Shown in pieces: positions 1-11,118 of a stretch of DNA of 64,000 bases (the first letter of the stretch is position 1; each line of letters begins with the position of its first letter). The position numbers and the translations under genes are program-made. The notes under the pieces were generated by a model, which saw only the letters and a program-made list of their open reading frames with translations, was not told the DNA's origin and made no database searches. The DNA comes from Pseudoxanthomonas sp. GM95 (GTDB lineage: Bacteria; Pseudomonadota; Gammaproteobacteria; Xanthomonadales; Xanthomonadaceae), in NCBI RefSeq assembly GCF_900109775.1, contig NZ_FOAX01000002.1:124001-188000 (forward strand), in the 5' to 3' direction.

Positions 1-984
1 GCGGTGTTCGTGATGGCGATCAGCGCGTGGTACCTGCTGCGCGGCCGGCATCTGGAATTCGCCAAGCGTTCGATGGCGGTGGCCGCCAGCTTCGGCCTGG
101 CCGCCTCGTTGAGCGTGGTGGTGCTGGGTGACGAGAGTGGCTACGTCGCCGGTGAAAACCAGAAGATGAAGCTCGCCGCGATCGAAGCGATGTGGGAAAC
201 CGAACCCGCGCCGGCCGGTTTCAACGCCTTCGCCATCCCCAACCAGGACACGCGCACCAATGACTACGCGGTGCACATTCCCTGGGTGATGGGCCTGATC
301 GGCACGCGCTCGTTCAACACCGAGATGCCGGGCATCCTGCCGCTGGTGGATCGCGCCCGCGAGCGCATCCGCAGTGGCCAGCAGGCCTACGCCGCGCTGC
401 AGGACCTGCGCGCCGATCGCACCAATGCGCAGGCGCGCAAAACCTTCGACGCACACTGGAACGACCTCGGCTACGGCCTGCTGCTCAAGCGCTATCGCGA
501 CGACATCGGCAACGCCAGTGACGAGCAGGTCGAGCTGGCCGCGTTCGATACCGTGCCACGGGTCGCGCCGCTGTTCTGGTTCTTCCGCGCGATGGCGGGC
601 CTGGGCTTCTACTTCATCGGCTTCTTCGCGCTGGCGTTCTGGCTATCGACCAAGCACACGCTGCACGAGAAGCGCTGGTTCCTGAAGCTCGCGGTGTGGT
701 CGCTGGCGCTGCCATGGGTGGCGATCGAGGCCGGCTGGATCGTGGCCGAGTACGGCCGCCAGCCGTGGATCATCGACGGCGTGCTGCCGACGTTCTTCGC
801 CGCCTCGGGCCTGAAGCTGCACCAGATCCTGATCAGCCTGGCCATCTTCGTGACGCTCTACACCACGTTGGCGGTGATCGAGGTCTACCTGCTGCGCAAG
901 ACGATCCTCAAGGGGCCGACCGACGTTGCCGGTGGCCGCCAACCCGACACCACCGGCGCGCCGCTCGCCGCCGCCAACGCCTGA
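1..984 (+). CDS. cydA: Cytochrome bd ubiquinol oxidase subunit I, C-terminal part
   Basis: Quinol-oxidising, heme-bearing subunit of the inner-membrane cytochrome bd terminal oxidase. The reading frame is open to the left edge, so only about the last 327 residues are present and the true start lies outside. Visible hallmarks are GDESGY and KLAAIEA(M)WET in the quinol-binding Q-loop, [13 protein letters not shown], and the highly conserved block ending EYGRQPW. Several hydrophobic segments follow. Compared from memory with E. coli CydA it aligns without gaps of note, and the residues between the two Q-loop blocks indicate the long Q-loop (CydA proper) rather than the short CioA type. cydB begins 10 nt downstream, so the genes form one operon. 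Confidence 0.97.
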   Translation, partial: AVFVMAISAWYLLRGRHLEFAKRSMAVAASFGLAASLSVVVLGDESGYVAGENQKMKLAAIEAMWETEPAPAGFNAFAIPNQDTRTNDYAVHIPWVMGLIGTRSFNTEMPGILPLVDRARERIRSGQQAYAALQDLRADRTNAQARKTFDAHWNDLGYGLLLKRYRDDIGNASDEQVELAAFDTVPRVAPLFWFFRAMAGLGFYFIGFFALAFWLSTKHTLHEKRWFLKLAVWSLALPWVAIEAGWIVAEYGRQPWIIDGVLPTFFAASGLKLHQILISLAIFVTLYTTLAVIEVYLLRKTILKGPTDVAGGRQPDTTGAPLAAANA

Positions 985-994
985 AGGACCTGCG

Positions 995-2143
995 ATGGAC
1001 ACTATTCCGCTTGATTACCAAACCCTGCGCTTCATCTGGTGGCTGCTGCTGGGCATCCTGCTGATCGGCTTCGCCGTGATGGATGGCTTCGACCTGGGCG
1101 TGGCCACGCTGCTGCCGGCGGTGGCCCGCACCGACCGCGAGCGCCGCATCGTCATCAATGTCATTGGGCCAGTCTGGGAGGGCAACCAGGTGTGGCTGAT
1201 CCTGGGCGGCGGCGCGATCTTCGCCGCGTTCCCGGCGCTGTATGCGGTCAGCTTTTCCGGCTTTTACCTTGCGATGTTCCTGATCCTGGTGGCGCTGATC
1301 CTGCGGCCGGTCGGCTTCAAGTTCCGCAGCAAGGTCGAACATCCCACCTGGCGCGCCGCGTGGGACTGGGTGCTGTTCGGCGCGGGCTTGGTGCCGGCGC
1401 TGGTGTTCGGCGTGGCGATGGGCAACGTGCTGGTCGGGGCACCGTTCCAGTTCGACGATGCGCTGCGGCCGCACTACCAGGGCGATCTGTTCGGCCTGCT
1501 GATGCCCTTCCCGGTGCTGTGCGGCCTGGTGAGCGTGGCGATGCTGGCCGCGCACGGCGCCGGCATGCTGGTGATCAAGACCAGCGGCGAGATCAATGCC
1601 CGCGCGCGCCGCTTCGGCAGCCTGGCCGCACTGGCCGCGGCGGTGTTGTTCGCCCTGGCTGGCGTCTGGCTGGCGCTGGGCATCAAGGGTTATGCGCTGG
1701 TCGGTGCACTGGATCCGGCCGGCCCGTCCGACCCGCTGGCCAAGCAGGTCGACGTGGTCGCCGGCGCGTGGATGGCCAACTACCACGCGATGCCGTGGAC
1801 CTGGATCTTCCCGGTGCTGGGCGTGGTCGCGTTTCTGGGCTGTGCGGCTCTGCTGCGGGCAGGACGCGAACTGCCTGCTTTCCTCGCCTCGGGCGCTGGC
1901 ATCGCCGCGATCATCCTGACCGAGGGCGTGGCGGTGTTTCCCTTCCTGCTGCCGTCCTCACTGGACCCGCGTTCCAGCCTCACGGTGTGGGATGCCTCAT
2001 CCAGCCACATGACGTTGTTCATCATGCTGGTGGCCACGGCGATTTTCCTGCCGATCATCCTGGCCTACACCGCCTGGGTGTACCGCGTGCTGCGCGGCAA
2101 GGTCGGCGACGACGACCTGTCGCGCAATCCCAGCGCCTACTGA
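995..2143 (+). CDS. cydB: Cytochrome bd ubiquinol oxidase subunit II
   Basis: Membrane partner of CydA, 382 aa, the usual family length. The ATG at 995 ([16 protein letters not shown]) is chosen because AAGGA lies 6-11 nt upstream. An in-frame start at 926 would run back into cydA. Typical CydB features are the N-terminal [21 protein letters not shown] segment with its conserved GFDLG, a glycine-rich [18 protein letters not shown] stretch, and multiple hydrophobic helices through to the C-terminus. It sits 10 nt after cydA and 25 nt before cydX. Confidence 0.97.
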   Translation: MDTIPLDYQTLRFIWWLLLGILLIGFAVMDGFDLGVATLLPAVARTDRERRIVINVIGPVWEGNQVWLILGGGAIFAAFPALYAVSFSGFYLAMFLILVALILRPVGFKFRSKVEHPTWRAAWDWVLFGAGLVPALVFGVAMGNVLVGAPFQFDDALRPHYQGDLFGLLMPFPVLCGLVSVAMLAAHGAGMLVIKTSGEINARARRFGSLAALAAAVLFALAGVWLALGIKGYALVGALDPAGPSDPLAKQVDVVAGAWMANYHAMPWTWIFPVLGVVAFLGCAALLRAGRELPAFLASGAGIAAIILTEGVAVFPFLLPSSLDPRSSLTVWDASSSHMTLFIMLVATAIFLPIILAYTAWVYRVLRGKVGDDDLSRNPSAY

Positions 2144-2168
2144 TCCCCTTCTCAAGGAGCCAATTTCC

Positions 2169-2288
2169 ATGTGGTACTTCGCCTGGATTCTCGGTGTGAG
2201 CCTTGCAGCGTTCTTCGCCATCCTCAACGGCATGTGGTTCGAGATGCGCGACGACGTGCGCAAGCAGGCGGCATCGAAGGACGCCTGA
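2169..2288 (+). CDS. cydX: Cytochrome bd small subunit CydX (YbgT family)
   Basis: 39-residue single-span membrane protein that stabilises the heme sites of cytochrome bd. It is too short for ordinary gene finders, but the sequence is diagnostic: it starts MWYFAWILG, continues with one hydrophobic helix, and has the conserved N-G-M-W-F-E block followed by a short charged tail ending KDA. An AAGGAG Shine-Dalgarno lies 7-8 nt upstream of the ATG. Its place directly after cydB matches proteobacterial cydABX operons. A hairpin at 2348 probably ends the transcript. Confidence 0.95.
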   Translation: MWYFAWILGVSLAAFFAILNGMWFEMRDDVRKQAASKDA

Positions 2289-2347
2289 TCGGCTGATGCG
2301 TGGCCTTGTCGATCAATGGCAGGACCGCGCCCAGTTCGCTGCACCGG

Positions 2348-2376
2348 AAGCCCGCCTTGTGCGGGCTTCTCTTGTT
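2348..2376 (+). terminator. Rho-independent terminator of cydABX
   Basis: An 8-bp perfect stem AAGCCCGC / GCGGGCTT (2348-2355 and 2361-2368) with a 5-nt loop is followed by CTCTTGTT. It lies 60 nt after the cydX stop. The U-tract is broken, so efficiency is uncertain. Confidence 0.7.
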
Positions 2377-2426
2377 GAGCGTCAGTGCGCCGTGCAAGGC
2401 GTCGGCTTGAGCTGAATATGCGAAAC

Positions 2427-2443
2427 ATATACGATTCGTATAT
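2427..2443. promoter_or_regulatory. Candidate operator upstream of the ParD-like/map pair
   Basis: Perfect 8-1-8 palindrome ATATACGA-T-TCGTATAT, strikingly AT-rich for this genome, 20 nt before the start of the ParD-like gene. Its position between any promoter and the start codon suits autoregulation by the ribbon-helix-helix-like product. That role is inference; the symmetry is seen directly. Confidence 0.5.
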
Positions 2444-2463
2444 TCCAGGCTCAGGAGCCCGCC

Positions 2464-2676
2464 ATGGGCATCGTCAACATCGACGACGAACTGCACGACC
2501 AGCTGCGTCGTGCCTGCACGGTCAGCAGCCGCTCCATCAACGCGCAGGCCAATTTCTGGATCAAGGTCGGGATGCTGTGCGAGATGCATCCGGACCAGAG
2601 CTTCCAGGAGATCGTTGCCAACGAGTTGCGCGCCGCCGGGGTCCAGCCACAGGCCTTGCGCGCAGGCCGGGCATGA
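2464..2676 (+). CDS. ParD-like antitoxin-type protein
   Basis: 70-residue protein beginning MGIVNIDDELHDQLRRAC. The short beta-strand followed by two helices and a SSRSINAQANFWIKVG stretch resembles the ParD-like family related to ribbon-helix-helix antitoxins. Its stop overlaps the next start as ATGA, so it is translationally coupled to a type I methionine aminopeptidase rather than to a ParE toxin. A palindrome lies just upstream. It probably binds DNA and may regulate the pair. Whether it also contacts the aminopeptidase is unknown. Confidence 0.75.
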   Translation: MGIVNIDDELHDQLRRACTVSSRSINAQANFWIKVGMLCEMHPDQSFQEIVANELRAAGVQPQALRAGRA

Positions 2677-3449
2677 TCAAGAGCGCCGCCGAGCTGGCCT
2701 TGATGGCCAGGGCTGGCGCGTTGCTGGCGCAGGTGTTCGACGCGCTCGGCAGGCTCAAGCTGGAAGGCATGAGCACGATGGAGGTCAACGATTTCGTCGA
2801 GCGCATGATCGTCGATGAGCTGAAGGCGCGGCCTGCCAGCAAGGGCCAGTACGATTTTCCCTATGTGCTCAACGCCTCGATCGACGACGTGGTCTGCCAC
2901 GGCATGCCCGCGCACGAGGACGTGCTGCGCAGCGGCCAGATCGTCAACCTGGACATCACGCTGGAGAAGGACGGCTACATCGCCGATTCAAGCACCACCT
3001 ACCTGATTGGCGAGGTCGATTACGCAGCGCGCCGGCTGGTGTCGGCCACCTATCAGGCGATGTGGAAAGGCATCGCCGCCGTGCGTCCCGGCGCGCGCCT
3101 GGGCGACATCGGCCACGCCATCGCGCATTACGCCAAAGGCCAGGGCTACAGCGTGGTCAAGGAATACTGCGGCCACGGCATCGGCCGGGAGATGCACGAA
3201 GACCCGCAGATCCAGCACGTCGGCCGGCCCGGCACCGGGTTGGTCCTCGAAGAGGGTATGACGTTCACCATCGAGCCCATGCTCAACCAGGGCAAGGCCG
3301 CGATCCGCCACCGGCCCGACCAATGGCCGGTCTATACCCGCGACGGCAAGCTGTCGGCACAGTTCGAACACACCGTCGCCGTCACCCGCACCGGCGTGCG
3401 CGTACTGACCTTGCGCCCGGGCGAAACACCGTTGTGTGCGATGGGGTGA
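2673..3449 (+). CDS. map: Type I methionine aminopeptidase
   Basis: Removes the initiator methionine from nascent proteins in the cytoplasm. 258 aa, a normal type I length without an N-terminal zinc-finger extension. The metal ligands are all present: Asp94 (VNLDIT), Asp105 (ADSS), His168 (CGHGIG), Glu201 (TIEP) and Glu232 (QFEHT). The ATG at 2673 overlaps the ParD-like stop by 4 nt; a longer frame reading back to 2385 would run through that gene and is rejected. In most proteobacteria the housekeeping map lies beside rpsB or glnD. This context suggests a second, accessory copy, which the window alone cannot prove. Confidence 0.93.
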   Translation: MIKSAAELALMARAGALLAQVFDALGRLKLEGMSTMEVNDFVERMIVDELKARPASKGQYDFPYVLNASIDDVVCHGMPAHEDVLRSGQIVNLDITLEKDGYIADSSTTYLIGEVDYAARRLVSATYQAMWKGIAAVRPGARLGDIGHAIAHYAKGQGYSVVKEYCGHGIGREMHEDPQIQHVGRPGTGLVLEEGMTFTIEPMLNQGKAAIRHRPDQWPVYTRDGKLSAQFEHTVAVTRTGVRVLTLRPGETPLCAMG

Positions 3450-3489
3450 AGGAATCGCAGAGTCGGGGGCTCTGCTTTGATTCGGGCAC

Positions 3490-3528
3490 AAAAAAAGCCG
3501 GAGCCCGAATTGCTTTCGGATTTCCAGC
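3490..3528 (-). terminator. Terminator of tRNA-Met
   Basis: Read on the minus strand, a nested hairpin (outer GCTGGA / TCCGGC, inner CCGAA / TTCGG) runs straight into seven T residues. It begins about 27 nt beyond the CCA end of the tRNA. Confidence 0.75.
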
Positions 3529-3554
3529 CTTGCCTAGTGCTGCCTTCGATCGCG

Positions 3555-3631
3555 TGGTGGCTATGGGTGGACTCGAACCACCGACCCCAGCATTATGAGT
3601 GCTGTGCTCTAACCGGCTGAGCTACATAGCC
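3555..3631 (-). tRNA. tRNA-Met (CAT), elongator
   Basis: 77 nt including an encoded CCA. Read from 3631 down, the acceptor stem GGCTATG pairs with CATAGCC. The D-arm GCTC...GAGC, the T-loop GGTTCGAGTCC and anticodon CAT (plus-strand 3595-3597, within CTCATAA) are all recognisable. It resembles elongator tRNA-Met rather than initiator or lysidine-modified Ile2: the acceptor pair is G1-C72, and the anticodon stem lacks the three consecutive G-C pairs of initiators. Confidence 0.96.
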
Positions 3632-3751
3632 GCGCAATGAGCCGGTAATTCTGGGTATTCGGAGGCGGTCTGTCAACGTCTTCTTTGCGGGTTGAGGCGC
3701 CGGCCCGACCGTGGCACATTCGGACTCAGTAGATTTTCAGGAGTCCGCGTC

Positions 3752-4363
3752 GTGATCGATCCGGACGGTTACCGACCCAACGTCGGCATCGTGCTGATGC
3801 ATCCGCAAGGGAAGGTCTTCTGGGCACGTCGCGTGCGCCGGGATGGCTGGCAGTTTCCGCAGGGCGGCATGAACACGGACGAGACGCCGGTCGAGGCCAT
3901 GTACCGCGAACTGCGCGAGGAAACCGGCCTGCTCCCCGAGCATGTCGAGGTCCTGGGCGCTACCCCTGGCTGGCTCCGCTACCGGTTGCCGCACCGGGCT
4001 GTGCGCCGCAACGAGCGCCATGTGTGCATCGGCCAGAAGCAGGTGTGGTTCCTGCTGCAGATGGTGTGCGAAGACCACCATGTCCGGCTGGACCTGACCG
4101 AGACGCCCGAGTTCGACCATTGGCGCTGGGTGGATTTCTGGTATCCGATGGAACACGTCGTGATGTTCAAGCGGGGCGTCTACGCCCGCGCGCTGGATCA
4201 TCTGGCGCCATTGGCCCGGATCGTGGCGGGCACGCAGGCGGTGCCGATGCCGCGGCTGGACCGGCGCCCGGTGGACCCGGCGGCGGCCCGCAGTCACCAG
4301 CGGCCGCGCAACCGTTCAGGCCGGCGGCGTGATGGTTCAGGCTCGATCCCTTCTGGCAATTGA
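3752..4363 (+). CDS. rppH: RNA pyrophosphohydrolase RppH
   Basis: Nudix enzyme that removes pyrophosphate from the 5' end of mRNAs and so triggers RNase E decay. The start is GTG at 3752 (then [14 protein letters not shown], the family's standard N-terminus) with CAGGAG 8-14 nt upstream. Upstream in-frame codons from 3692 precede this ribosome site and are rejected. The Nudix box GGM-x5-E-x7[10 protein letters not shown] occupies residues about 38-60, preceded by the typical WQFPQGG. 203 aa. The C-terminal 45 residues are Arg/Pro-rich and poorly conserved in the family. Confidence 0.95.
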   Translation: MIDPDGYRPNVGIVLMHPQGKVFWARRVRRDGWQFPQGGMNTDETPVEAMYRELREETGLLPEHVEVLGATPGWLRYRLPHRAVRRNERHVCIGQKQVWFLLQMVCEDHHVRLDLTETPEFDHWRWVDFWYPMEHVVMFKRGVYARALDHLAPLARIVAGTQAVPMPRLDRRPVDPAAARSHQRPRNRSGRRRDGSGSIPSGN

Positions 4364-4388
4364 CACCCATTCGCATTCGCGTTTGAAT
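4360..4388 (+). promoter_or_regulatory. Candidate sigma70 promoter for bfd-bfr
   Basis: A perfect TTGACA (4360-4365), a 17-nt spacer and TTGAAT (4383-4388) lie 42 nt before bfd, overlapping the rppH stop. CCATTC (4367-4372) and GAATGG (4385-4390) form an inverted repeat across the -10 that could be an operator. It does not match a classic Fur box well enough to name. Confidence 0.5.
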
Positions 4389-4430
4389 GGCTTCGGGCCG
4401 TTCCGGCCTGCAGCAGTCCAAGCCATCGCC

Positions 4431-4640
4431 GTGTACGTCTGCATCTGTAATGGAGTCACCGACCACCAGATCCGCGAAGCCGCTGCCAACGGTTGCCGCA
4501 CTGTGTCCGAGCTGACGATGCGCACCGGCGCCGGCAGCACCTGTGGCAGCTGTCTGGACATGGCCGGCGACATTCTCGCCGAACATCACGCCGTAGCGGG
4601 CTTCCCGCTGCCGATGCTGGGCGACGCGCTCGCCGCCTGA
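4431..4640 (+). CDS. bfd: Bacterioferritin-associated ferredoxin
   Basis: 69-residue [2Fe-2S] protein that donates electrons to the bacterioferritin heme to release stored iron. It begins with GTG at 4431 (MYVCICNGVTDHQIREA). The four cluster cysteines are arranged C-x-C near the N-terminus and C-x2-C (TCGSC) about 32 residues later, the BFD-like [2Fe-2S] spacing. An upstream frame reaching 4329 adds a non-conserved Ser/His-rich extension and is less likely. A bacterioferritin gene follows after 115 nt, the expected partner. Confidence 0.92.
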   Translation: MYVCICNGVTDHQIREAAANGCRTVSELTMRTGAGSTCGSCLDMAGDILAEHHAVAGFPLPMLGDALAA

Positions 4641-4755
4641 AGGTTGCTCGCGATGCCGGCGCGTCGCACGTCGAACTGATCACGATTCGCGTTTCATCAT
4701 GCCGCCATGAGGGCGGCTATCCTGCTGCGCATTCCACACAGCACAGGCCATGACG

Positions 4756-5201
4756 ATGAAAGGCGACGCCAAGGTCATCGAATTCCTCAACAAGGTCCTT
4801 TTCGACCAGTTGACCGCGATCAACCAGTATTTCCTACACGCCAAGATGCTCAAGAACTGGGGGTTGATGGAGCTCTCCGAGCACTCCTACAAGGCGTCCA
4901 TCGTCGAGATGAAGCAGGCCGACAAGTTGGCCGACCGCATCCTGTTTCTGGAAGGCCTGCCGAACTTCCAGGCGCTGGGCAAGCTGCGCATCGGTGAGAA
5001 CCCGCGCGAGATGTTCGAGTGCGACCTGGCGTTGGCCGGCACGCAGGCGGTGCCTGTCCTGCGCGACGCGGTGGCCTACTGCGAAACGGTGAGCGACTAC
5101 GTCAGCCGCCAGCTGCTGGTCGATATCCTCGACAAGGAAGAGGAATGGATCGATTGGCTGGACACCCAGCTGGATCTCATCGGCCGCATCGGCGAGCCGA
5201 A

Positions 5202-5229
<28 letters not shown>
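4756..5229 (+). CDS. bfr: Bacterioferritin, heme-binding subunit with degenerate ferroxidase site
   Basis: 157-aa four-helix-bundle ferritin. The ATG at 4756 gives the family N-terminus MKGDAKVIEFLN and has CAGG 8 nt upstream; an ATG at 4750 adds two residues. Aligned by eye to E. coli Bfr, the heme ligand Met52 is kept (VEMKQAD). Of the six ferroxidase ligands, Glu18 is Gln, His54 is Gln, Glu94 is Ala and His130 is Trp, while Glu51 and Glu127 remain. This resembles the beta-type subunit of heteromeric bacterioferritins, in which a separate alpha subunit oxidises iron. No partner gene is visible here. Its 3' end overlaps the convergent kinase gene by 28 bp. Confidence 0.93.
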
Positions 5230-7643
<2,414 letters not shown>

Positions 7644-7645
7644 CG

Positions 7646-9535
7646 TTAGAGGACCGCGTTATGGAAGTCGAAGCCCAGGTCTTCGCCGACGCCCTGCACC
7701 AGGTTGCCCTGGATGAAGTCGACGCCGCCCATCCACATGGCCGCAGCAGCCTGCGGATCCTCGATCTGCTGGCCGATCACCAGCAGGTTCTGGCGGTGGG
7801 CCAGGTCAATGGTGGTGCGCAGCTGGCCGCGCAGCGTGGCGTCCTTGTGCGCGCCGGCGAAGCGGCTGGACACGCGCAGGTAGCTCAACGGCAGCAGCGA
7901 GAGCAGCGATTCGGCTTCGGCGCCCGGCTCGAACTGGCTCAGGCAGAACTGCACGCCGGACTGCATCGGCGCCTGGGTGAAGTCGCGCAGCGCCATGGTG
8001 TGGATCAGCGCGTCGGACAGGCGGATATCGACCACCAGCGAAGCGGCTTCGATGCCGCGGCGCGAGATTTCCGCCAGCAGCCACTCGGCTGCGTCGCTGC
8101 GCGCCAGGGTCTGCGGCGACTGCGAGACGAACAGCTTCATGCTGGCGCCTTCGACCTGGCGGCGCGCGATCAGGTCCAGCGCACGGCCGACGATTTGGCG
8201 ATCCAGGTCGACGATGTCACCAGACAGTTCCGCCGCCGGCACCACCTGCGCGGCCGGCAGCAGCGTGCCGTCGGCCTGGCGCAGGCGCATCAGCACCTGG
8301 AACTGGGCCTGGTCCCCGCCGGCGACCGACACGATGGGCTGGAACAGCAGTTCCAGCGTGGTGTCGGCCAGCGAGGCGCGGGCCTGTTCCTTGGCCGACG
8401 GTGCCGGCACGTGCGCGGCAACATGGCCGGGCAGCGCGCGGGCCTTCACCGTGGCCTGTTCGGCAGCCTCGATGGCGGCGTCGCGGTCGGCGAACCCCAG
8501 GTTGAGTTCGGTGTAGCCGATGATCGCGCGCAGCTGGATGGTCTCGGTGCCACGCACCGGCAGCGACACCTTCGCCAGCTGGTCGTGCAGTGAGCGGGCG
8601 AAGCCTTCCAGCGCGTCGCGCGACAGGCCGCGAGCCACGGCCAGGAAGCTGTTGTCGTTGAGGCGGGCCAGCGGCTGCGGCGCGGCGAAGGCCGAGAGCT
8701 GGCGCGCGGCCTGCACCATCAGCTGTTCGTAATTGGCGTAGCCGTAGCGCTCGCGCAGGCCCAGGGCGCCGGCGATCTCGATGAAGAACAGGCCGCCGTC
8801 GGCGTGTTCTTCCAAGGCCGAACCCAGCTGCTGCTGCACGTAGCTGCGGGTGTGCAGGCCGGTCTCGGCGCTAAGGTCTTGCGGTGCCTGGGTGGCTTCG
8901 GGAGCGGCGCTGGCGATGACCTGCACCGGGCTGCGCTGGCGCATGCGACGGATGCGGTTGGAGACCGCGGCGATCAGGTGGCGCGGGCGGATCGGCTTGG
9001 TCAGGAAGTCGTCGGCGCCGCTGTCCAGCACTTCGTACTGCTTTTCCGGATCCGGATCGCCGGTGAGGAACACGATCGGCAGGTCGACGTACTCAGCGCG
9101 CTCGCGGATCGCCATGGTCAGCGCCATGCCGTCGCGACCTGGCATGTGCAGATCCATCAGCAGCAGGTCCGGCACGAAGCGCTGGATGCTGTCGATGACG
9201 TTCTCGGCATCCATCTCCACTTCGGCCAGCATGCCGGCGCCATGCAGCACGCTCTGGGCGAACAGCGCCTGCGGGCGGTCGTCCTCGACGATCAGGACGC
9301 GATACGGCGATTCGAGCTGGCCTGCATCGCCGCCGCCCGCCGGGGCCGCGGGCGTGCCCGGTGCGCCGGGCGAAGAAGGCGCGTCAGCGGCGTCGCCTTC
9401 CACACTGCTGGACGCCTGCAACTCCGGCGCGTCCTTGGTCCAACGACGCCAGTAACGCGGCGGCGGTGTCTCGGCGCGCAGTACGGGCCGCACGGGCGAG
9501 GGGGACGACGGTTGGGGCGACAGCGGTGCGGACAT
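7646..9535 (-). CDS. FimX/Filp-like receiver protein with degenerate GGDEF and EAL domains
   Basis: 629 aa. A Pro/Ser-rich N-terminus of about 75 residues precedes a receiver domain (phospho-Asp128 in LLLMDLHMPG). A GGDEF-like domain follows in which the signature is replaced by LNDNSF. Then comes an EAL-like domain in which the EAL motif reads FQVLMRL and the catalytic DDFG is replaced by SQFEPG. Neither cyclase nor phosphodiesterase chemistry is expected. FimX of Pseudomonas and Filp of Xanthomonas are degenerate c-di-GMP receptors of similar build controlling type IV pili or virulence; this may be one, though it lacks an obvious PAS domain. It is the first gene of a two-gene unit whose second product is a hybrid kinase that could phosphorylate its receiver. 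Confidence 0.85.
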   Translation of the reverse strand: MSAPLSPQPSSPSPVRPVLRAETPPPRYWRRWTKDAPELQASSSVEGDAADAPSSPGAPGTPAAPAGGGDAGQLESPYRVLIVEDDRPQALFAQSVLHGAGMLAEVEMDAENVIDSIQRFVPDLLLMDLHMPGRDGMALTMAIRERAEYVDLPIVFLTGDPDPEKQYEVLDSGADDFLTKPIRPRHLIAAVSNRIRRMRQRSPVQVIASAAPEATQAPQDLSAETGLHTRSYVQQQLGSALEEHADGGLFFIEIAGALGLRERYGYANYEQLMVQAARQLSAFAAPQPLARLNDNSFLAVARGLSRDALEGFARSLHDQLAKVSLPVRGTETIQLRAIIGYTELNLGFADRDAAIEAAEQATVKARALPGHVAAHVPAPSAKEQARASLADTTLELLFQPIVSVAGGDQAQFQVLMRLRQADGTLLPAAQVVPAAELSGDIVDLDRQIVGRALDLIARRQVEGASMKLFVSQSPQTLARSDAAEWLLAEISRRGIEAASLVVDIRLSDALIHTMALRDFTQAPMQSGVQFCLSQFEPGAEAESLLSLLPLSYLRVSSRFAGAHKDATLRGQLRTTIDLAHRQNLLVIGQQIEDPQAAAAMWMGGVDFIQGNLVQGVGEDLGFDFHNAVL

Positions 9536-9601
9536 CGGGCTTCCCGGCTTGACTGGACTCCATTATGCGACGGACGGCCGCTGCTGCGGGCATCCCCGCA
9601 T

Positions 9602-10201
9602 TCAGGAACTGGACGTCGCGGGTCGCGCCGGCCTGGGCCGCAGTCTCCGCCAAACCGCACGCGCGATCCACACCAGCACCAACGCCATGGTCAGGCTCAG
9701 CAGGACGACCACCAGCAGGGCAAGCCACGGATGCACCAGCGCCAGTGCCAGGCCGCCGGTGACCAGCGCGTCCTCGGTCAGCGAGGCGGTCCAGTTGCTG
9801 ACGGGCTCGGGCGAGGTGTTGAGCAGGGCGCGGGCGCCGGACTTGAGGACATGGCTGGTCAAGGCCACGCCGGCGCCGGCCGCCAGCGCGCCGGTGCCCA
9901 GCTGGCCATCGGGCGAAAGCGTGGCCGCAGCCAAAAAAGCACCGGCCGGTACACGGGCCAGGGTCTGCAGCAGGTCCCAGATCGAATCCACGCCCGGGAT
10001 CTTGTCGGCGAAGAACTCGGTCAGCGCCAGCGCGCCCGAGGTGCCCAGCACCCACCACGACTGCGTGGCCTGCAGGGCTGGCGGCAGCTCCACCCAGCCC
10101 AGCAGCCCGGCCAGGCCGATGCCGAACACGGTCAGATAGACGCGGATGCCGGCCATCCAGGCCAACAGGATCCCAATGACGAACAGATGCGCTTCGGTCA
10201 C
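9602..10201 (-). CDS. DUF4126 family membrane protein
   Basis: 199 aa from a GTG at 10201 (VTEAHLFVIGILLAWMAGIRVY) preceded by AGGGGA 9 nt upstream. A longer frame to 10318 lacks support. Hydrophobic segments alternate with the motifs AGIRVYLTVFGIGL, EFFADKIPGVDSIWD and a Gly/Ala-rich central helix, matching the DUF4126 family of small integral membrane proteins of unknown function. The last 15 residues are basic and Pro-rich. It lies alone between divergent and co-directional units. Confidence 0.85.
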   Translation of the reverse strand: MTEAHLFVIGILLAWMAGIRVYLTVFGIGLAGLLGWVELPPALQATQSWWVLGTSGALALTEFFADKIPGVDSIWDLLQTLARVPAGAFLAAATLSPDGQLGTGALAAGAGVALTSHVLKSGARALLNTSPEPVSNWTASLTEDALVTGGLALALVHPWLALLVVVLLSLTMALVLVWIARAVWRRLRPRPARPATSSS

Positions 10202-10362
10202 GGTGCCAGATCCCCTAGACTTGGGAGCGACGGGGAGGGGAAAACAGGGGCCCCCGTCAACGAGTTGCCAGTATAGGCCTGCGCCACGCATGGCCCGTGC
10301 ATGTGCCAGCGCACGCACGGCCGCACTCGATCCTTGCCTGTCTTCGAAACCTGTTGCCGCCG

Positions 10363-11085
10363 ATGAATTCCAGCAATCCGCAGTACCGCATTGTCTTGGG
10401 GCGTCCCGCGCGCCGTACCTGGCAGCGTGCCGCCTGGATCACGGGCTGGGTGCTGTCGCTGCTGCTGGTGGCCGGCGGCATGTGGATGCTGGGTGGGCCG
10501 AGCAGTCAGCTGGAGGCGCACCGCCAGCTGCAGGCGGCCAGATCAGGTAAAGCCAAGCTGCAGAACGAGCTCGACCAACTGCAGCGGCGGATGGTGGTGC
10601 TGCAGCAATCGGACCGGATCAGCCGCGCGGCCAACCTGGATTTGCAGGACACCCTGACCCAGCGCGAGATCCAGATCGCCGACCTGCGCAGCGACGTGGA
10701 GTTCTACGCGCGCCTGGTTGGCCCGACCGCCCAGCGCACAGACCTGACCGTGTTCTCCTCCAAGTTTACCGAGCGCGATGCGGCGTCCTTCGATTACCGG
10801 ATCGTACTGACCCAGACCCTCAACCGCGGCGCGATCAGCAGCGGCCAGATGCAGTTTTCGCTGGAAGGCACGCGCGCCGGCCGACGTGAAGTGCTGGACT
10901 GGGCGCAGCTGCACGGAAGTCGCGGCGTGACCCCGCAGGCGTTTTCGTTCCGCTATTTCCAGGAACTCAGCGGCAGCGTGGCCTTGCCGCCGGGCTTCAC
11001 CCCGCAACGCGTGCGGGTGTCGCTGCAGGCGCCGGAGCGCGCGCCGGTGCAGCGCGAGTTCGACTGGTCCACGGCCAGCGGCTGA
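10363..11085 (+). CDS. Membrane-anchored coiled-coil protein, paralogue A (DUF6776-like)
   Basis: 240 aa. The ATG at 10363 (MNSSNPQYRIVLG) is preferred over an in-frame start at 10297 that lies in non-coding-like sequence. A cytoplasmic basic N-terminus and one membrane helix (about residues 24-44) are followed by a long coiled coil (about 50-115). A beta-rich C-terminal domain contains TLNRGAISSGQMQFSLEGTR and FSFRYFQEL. The same architecture and motifs recur in the gene at 11630, so the two are paralogues on either side of a bactofilin. I recognise the family only as an uncharacterised Xanthomonadaceae type. A role in envelope or cell-shape organisation is inferred from the bactofilin. Confidence 0.85.
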   Translation: MNSSNPQYRIVLGRPARRTWQRAAWITGWVLSLLLVAGGMWMLGGPSSQLEAHRQLQAARSGKAKLQNELDQLQRRMVVLQQSDRISRAANLDLQDTLTQREIQIADLRSDVEFYARLVGPTAQRTDLTVFSSKFTERDAASFDYRIVLTQTLNRGAISSGQMQFSLEGTRAGRREVLDWAQLHGSRGVTPQAFSFRYFQELSGSVALPPGFTPQRVRVSLQAPERAPVQREFDWSTASG

Positions 11086-11118
11086 AACGCATTCCCCCTT
11101 TTGTCTTCCGGAGTCAGC

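Noticed and set aside
2385..2672. N-terminal extension of map reading back through the ParD-like gene
   Set aside because: The frame is out of register with the conserved ParD-like product, and the ATGA junction gives a standard map start.
4360..4390. Fur box before bfd
   Set aside because: The CCATTC/GAATGG inverted repeat does not match the NATWAT-type Fur hexamers well enough, although iron control of bfd would be expected.
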